Assembly (NCBI GenBank): GCA_031284345.1
Contig: JAITAC010000058.1
Span: 1 to 9,577 of the forward strand
Reading direction: 5' to 3'
Origin: Holosporaceae bacterium
GTDB lineage: Bacteria; Pseudomonadota; Alphaproteobacteria; UBA3830
DNA: 9,577 nucleotides
Shown here: one piece after another, positions 6,956 through 9,577 of the stretch
Layout of the letters: the number at the start of each line of letters is the position of its first letter
How positions within the stretch are numbered: position 1 is the first letter of the stretch
Position numbers and translations under genes: made by a program
The notes under the pieces: generated by a model
The model's input: the letters and a program-made list of their open reading frames with translations, nothing else
What the model was told of the DNA's origin: nothing
Databases searched by the model: none

Positions 6956-7654
6956 ATGGGCATTGTGGTAGCAAATTGGAAAATGAATGGAAGTGTGTTT
7001 CTGGCAGAGCGGTTTGTGCACCGTCTAAATGAAATTGATAGTGTTTCCAGAGTGGTTGTGTGTCCTCCGGCGGCGTTATTGGGAAAGTTTGAGAAATTCA
7101 AGCATTTTATTGGGGCGCAGAATTGTTTTTATGAGGAATCCGGCGCGTTCACCGGAGAAAGCAGTCCGAAACTACTTAAGGAACTGGGATGCGACTATGT
7201 TTTGCTGGGGCATTCCGAGCGGAGAGCTCTTTTCCATGAATCGGACGAGATGATATACAAAAAGTGGAGTGCCGCTGTTGGACAATCGTTGCGGCCAGTT
7301 ATTTGCATTGGAGAAAGGCTGGAGGAGCGCGGCGATTGGAAAGACGTCATATGCCATCAGCTGAAAAATTATATTGGTCACTGTGATCTAGACGACACAA
7401 TTTTCGCCTATGAGCCCATTTGGAGCATTGGTACGGGAGTCATTCCGTCCGAAAGTGAGCTTGGAGCCGTCGTGAGTTTCATAAAAGAGAAAATGCCGGG
7501 ATCTGAGCTCCTGTATGGTGGGTCCGTCAATGGCAGAAACGCTGGAGAAATTATGCGTATTAATGGTATCGACGGAGTGCTGGTGGGCGGAGCCAGTCTG
7601 CAAATCGACGAATTTGAAAATATAGTAGGAATGGTGGCACAGCAGAGTTATTGA
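6956..7654 (+). CDS. tpiA: Triosephosphate isomerase
   Basis: This enzyme interconverts dihydroxyacetone phosphate and glyceraldehyde 3-phosphate in cytoplasmic glycolysis and gluconeogenesis. All active-site pieces are present in the 232 residues: NWKMN at 7-11 with catalytic Lys9, GAQN at 53-56, GAFTGE at 63-68, GHSERR at 85-90 with electrophile His86, YEPIWSIGTG at 152-161 with the base Glu153 and the phosphate-gripping loop 6, YGGSVN at 187-192, and GVLVGGASL at 207-215. It is slightly shorter than the usual 245-255 residues, with no key residue missing. ATG 6956 gives the compact start MGIVVANWKMN; the Shine-Dalgarno is weak. The divergent partner is the PpiD-like gene. The stop codon is followed within 8 bp by a palindromic repeat. 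Confidence 0.98.
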   Translation: MGIVVANWKMNGSVFLAERFVHRLNEIDSVSRVVVCPPAALLGKFEKFKHFIGAQNCFYEESGAFTGESSPKLLKELGCDYVLLGHSERRALFHESDEMIYKKWSAAVGQSLRPVICIGERLEERGDWKDVICHQLKNYIGHCDLDDTIFAYEPIWSIGTGVIPSESELGAVVSFIKEKMPGSELLYGGSVNGRNAGEIMRINGIDGVLVGGASLQIDEFENIVGMVAQQSY

Positions 7655-7661
7655 AATACGA

Positions 7662-7795
7662 ATTTCCACGCACATCATAGTATCAAGTCAACCGTCTTAA
7701 AAGTTCGTTAATTTATAAAAAATTTTCGCCGCTAACGAAAATTTTACATTTTTCTGATATTATGCGAGCTGGTGGAAAAGGTGCATCACGGCGCC
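7662..7795. repeat. Dispersed palindromic repeat, copy 2
   Basis: This is the partner of 84-208, in the same orientation. Its core differs in sequence but keeps hairpin potential: AAAATTTTCG (7719-7728) and CGAAAATTTT (7736-7745) form a perfect 10-bp stem around a 7-nt loop. Copy 1 instead centres on the palindrome CCGTTAACGG. The right end GGTGGAAAAGGTGC is identical to copy 1; a 4-bp insertion then precedes CGGCGC. It lies just after the tpiA stop and could act as a 3'-end structure. Confidence 0.75.
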
Positions 7796-7909
7796 AGGTG
7801 CTTTAAATTCCATAAAAAAATACCAAAAAAAATCCCCATGAGAAACAAAACTCATCTAAAAATCAATATAGGTCAGAATTCGTAGGGTAATGAGTAGTGA
7901 GAGTAGATA

Positions 7910-7938
7910 TTGATGTTTTTAAATTTTATATATAGAAT
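7910..7938 (+). promoter_or_regulatory. Promoter for ssb
   Basis: TTGATG (7910-7915), a 17-base spacer and TAGAAT (7933-7938) give a good sigma70-like promoter. A start near 7945 leaves a leader of about 35 bases before the ssb ATG. Confidence 0.6.
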
Positions 7939-7980
7939 AGTTACTATAAGTTATTATTAAGTAAATTGGATTATAAATTT

Positions 7981-8409
7981 ATGGCAGCTAGTGTAAATAA
8001 AGTTATTTTGATTGGCAATATAGGCAAAGATCCGGAAGTCCGAAGCGCGCAGGATGGATCTAAGGTCGTTAGTTTTTCTTTGGCGACGTCGGAGTCATGG
8101 AAAGATAAAGTCACGGGAGAGAGAAAAGACAAGGTAGAATGGCACAGAATTGTGATATTCAATCCGAATCTTTGTGACATATGTGAGAAATATCTGCATA
8201 GGGGGTCCAAGATATACCTGGAGGGGCAGCTGCAGACACGTCGCTGGCAGGATCAGACGGGAGTCGAGAAATACACGACGGAGGTCGTCATTTCGAAATT
8301 CAGAGGGGAACTGACGATGCTGGACTCCAAAAGCGATGGAGTCGGCGCACAGACGTCTGCTCCAGAGGAGAGAACTTCGTCTCCGGTTGAAGATGATATT
8401 CCGTTTTAG
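7981..8409 (+). CDS. ssb: Single-stranded DNA-binding protein
   Basis: SSB coats single-stranded DNA as a tetramer in replication, repair and recombination, and recruits partners through its acidic C-terminal tip. I chose ATG 7981, giving MAASVNKVILIGNIGKDPEV, the standard OB-fold start; an in-frame TTG five codons earlier would add an atypical extension. The 142-residue protein has the OB fold at about 1-115, with DNA-stacking aromatics in expected places (Trp40, Trp54, Phe60, Trp89), then a short variable linker and the conserved tip EDDIPF. E. coli SSB has 178 residues, so the linker is short. The Shine-Dalgarno is weak. gyrA follows after 152 bp on the same strand, an order common in alphaproteobacteria. 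Confidence 0.98.
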   Translation: MAASVNKVILIGNIGKDPEVRSAQDGSKVVSFSLATSESWKDKVTGERKDKVEWHRIVIFNPNLCDICEKYLHRGSKIYLEGQLQTRRWQDQTGVEKYTTEVVISKFRGELTMLDSKSDGVGAQTSAPEERTSSPVEDDIPF

Positions 8410-8561
8410 TGTTGTGCTCTCGGCGTTTTTGACAAGTATGGGACAGAAGAAACAGAAGAACTGGACATATTTGTTGATATTTGAGCACTGTGAGCTTGAT
8501 TCTGACGCACTAGTCTGGGACAGAAGTTTCAGTATTGAATGTTTAAACTCGGAGATTTCTA

Positions 8562-9577
8562 GTGGATGCCAAGAAAGATGATATAATATCTGTGTCTCTT
8601 GAAGAAGAGATGCAGAAGTCATATTTGGACTACGCCATGAGCGTAATTGTTTCCAGAGCTCTGCCCGACGTGCGGGATGGTCTGAAGCCGGTGCATCGGC
8701 GCATCATATACAGCATGGTGGAAAGTGGTTACGATCATAATAAGCCGTTTCGCAAATCCGCTCGCATTGTTGGTGACGTCATAGGTAAGTACCATCCCCA
8801 CGGAAACGATGCAATATACGAGGCCATGGTGCGCATGGCGCAGCCGTTTTCCCTACGAGAAATGCTTGTCAATGGACAGGGAAACTTCGGCTCCATAGAC
8901 GGCGATCCGGCCGCGGCTATGCGTTATACGGAGGCGCGTCTCTCAAAAATCGCTCATACGCTGACGGAAGATCTTTACAGCGATACCGTTGATTTCCAAC
9001 CGAACTATGACGAATCACTGCAGGAACCGAAATTGCTGCCGGCTCGTTTTCCAAATTTGCTGGTAAACGGAGCCGGAGGCATTGCCGTTGGTATGGCCAC
9101 CAATGTTCCAACCCATAATCTTGCCGAAGTCATAGACGCCTGCGTGATACTCATAGATGATCCAGACGCCGCTCTGGAGAATCTTGTATCGGTCCTGCCG
9201 GGACCAGATTTTCCAACCGGCGGTATCATAATTGGTCGCGGTGGCATATTGTCGGCTTTCAAAACGGGGCGTGGATCCATCATAATGCGCGGTAGAACAA
9301 AATTCGAAACCATTCGCAAAGACAGGCAAGCTATTATCATCACCGAAGTTCCATATCAGGTGAACAAAGCAAGACTACTGGAAAAAATCGCCAGCCTAGT
9401 GAATGAAAAAGTAATCGATGGCATCTCGGATCTGCGAGACGAGTCCGACCGAGACGGCATCCGCGTAGTCATAGAGTTAAAAAGAGACGCCAACGGAGAT
9501 GTGGTGCTGAACCAATTGTTCCGGCACACGGTTCTGCAGACGTCCTTCGGTGTAAATATGTTGGCGCTCCACAACGG
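8562..9577 (+). CDS. gyrA: DNA gyrase subunit A, 5' part
   Basis: GyrA is the DNA breakage-reunion subunit of the A2B2 gyrase that introduces negative supercoils. The first 338 codons are present and the gene runs off the window. I chose GTG 8562 because GGAG (8551-8554) lies 7 bases upstream and an in-frame stop occurs at 8544; residue numbers then match E. coli exactly. Visible marks are [20 protein letters not shown], the [18 protein letters not shown] segment of the winged helix, the catalytic pair Arg121-Tyr122 in [10 protein letters not shown], and Ile174 in [15 protein letters not shown], the residue that intercalates into DNA. This fits GyrA better than ParC. Positions 82, 83 and 87 are Asn, Asp and Glu instead of the E. 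coli Asp, Ser and Asp. Confidence 0.97.
   Translation, partial: MDAKKDDIISVSLEEEMQKSYLDYAMSVIVSRALPDVRDGLKPVHRRIIYSMVESGYDHNKPFRKSARIVGDVIGKYHPHGNDAIYEAMVRMAQPFSLREMLVNGQGNFGSIDGDPAAAMRYTEARLSKIAHTLTEDLYSDTVDFQPNYDESLQEPKLLPARFPNLLVNGAGGIAVGMATNVPTHNLAEVIDACVILIDDPDAALENLVSVLPGPDFPTGGIIIGRGGILSAFKTGRGSIIMRGRTKFETIRKDRQAIIITEVPYQVNKARLLEKIASLVNEKVIDGISDLRDESDRDGIRVVIELKRDANGDVVLNQLFRHTVLQTSFGVNMLALHN

Larger units (their letters stand above)
7655..7980. other. tpiA-ssb intergenic region
   Basis: No gene is present. The stretch starts with the second palindromic repeat copy (7662-7795), then an A-rich segment with a weak hairpin ATGAG/CTCAT around 7838-7855, and ends with a good promoter for ssb (7910-7938). 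Confidence 0.7.

Noticed and set aside
8429..8434. TTGACA upstream of gyrA as a promoter -35 box
   Set aside because: No -10-like sequence occurs at 15-19 bp downstream.
8095..8622. 175-codon minus-strand open frame antisense to ssb and the start of gyrA
   Set aside because: It lies opposite two certain genes, the product is low in glycine and unlike any family I know, and the frame is explained by codon bias of the coding strand.
9005..9343. Minus-strand open frames of about 100 codons inside gyrA
   Set aside because: They are shadows of the strongly conserved gyrA frame.

Overview
The window reads as the chromosome of a host-associated alphaproteobacterium, most likely of Rickettsiales or Holosporales type. 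Four things point there: a tpiA gene divergent from a SurA_N/PpiD-type foldase gene, ssb directly upstream of gyrA, an Ile2-type tRNA(CAT) in front of obgE, and low coding density with A/T-rich gaps carrying degenerate mobile-element debris. The assignment rests on synteny and protein character; no database was searched.

Layout. 1-692 has no convincing gene but holds a ~125-bp palindromic repeat, an imperfect tandem repeat and a ~100-bp inverted repeat. 723-1988 (+) and 2194-3156 (-) are two convergent genes for exported proteins I cannot name with certainty. They are A/T-richer than the core genes, and a 13-bp perfect inverted repeat lies between them. 3157-3744 is gene-free; it holds an excellent sigma70-like promoter with no obvious gene and a frameshifted, internally deleted IS200/IS605-type transposase remnant. 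3745-4806 (-) is obgE, with a CAT-anticodon tRNA just upstream (4858-4933, -) behind its own promoter. 5225-6871 (-) is a membrane-anchored PpiD/SurA_N periplasmic folding factor, divergent from tpiA (6956-7654, +). A second copy of the palindromic repeat starts 8 bp after tpiA. ssb (7981-8409, +) and the 5' part of gyrA (8562 to the window end, +) close the window.

Function. The right two thirds is core housekeeping: ribosome assembly GTPase, isoleucine AUA decoding, envelope protein folding, glycolysis, single-strand DNA protection and DNA supercoiling. The left third looks like an accessory island. Its first protein has a signal peptide and a GNGLCYFNA box resembling the catalytic-cysteine box of OTU deubiquitinases. 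The second has a signal peptide and a weak methyltransferase-like pattern. The most interesting hypothesis here is that these are host-directed secreted proteins, but that is inference.

Other points worth a look are the GyrA quinolone-region residues (Asn82, Asp83, Glu87 in E. coli numbering), the two repeat copies with conserved hairpin potential, and the orphan promoter pointing toward the 3' end of obgE.
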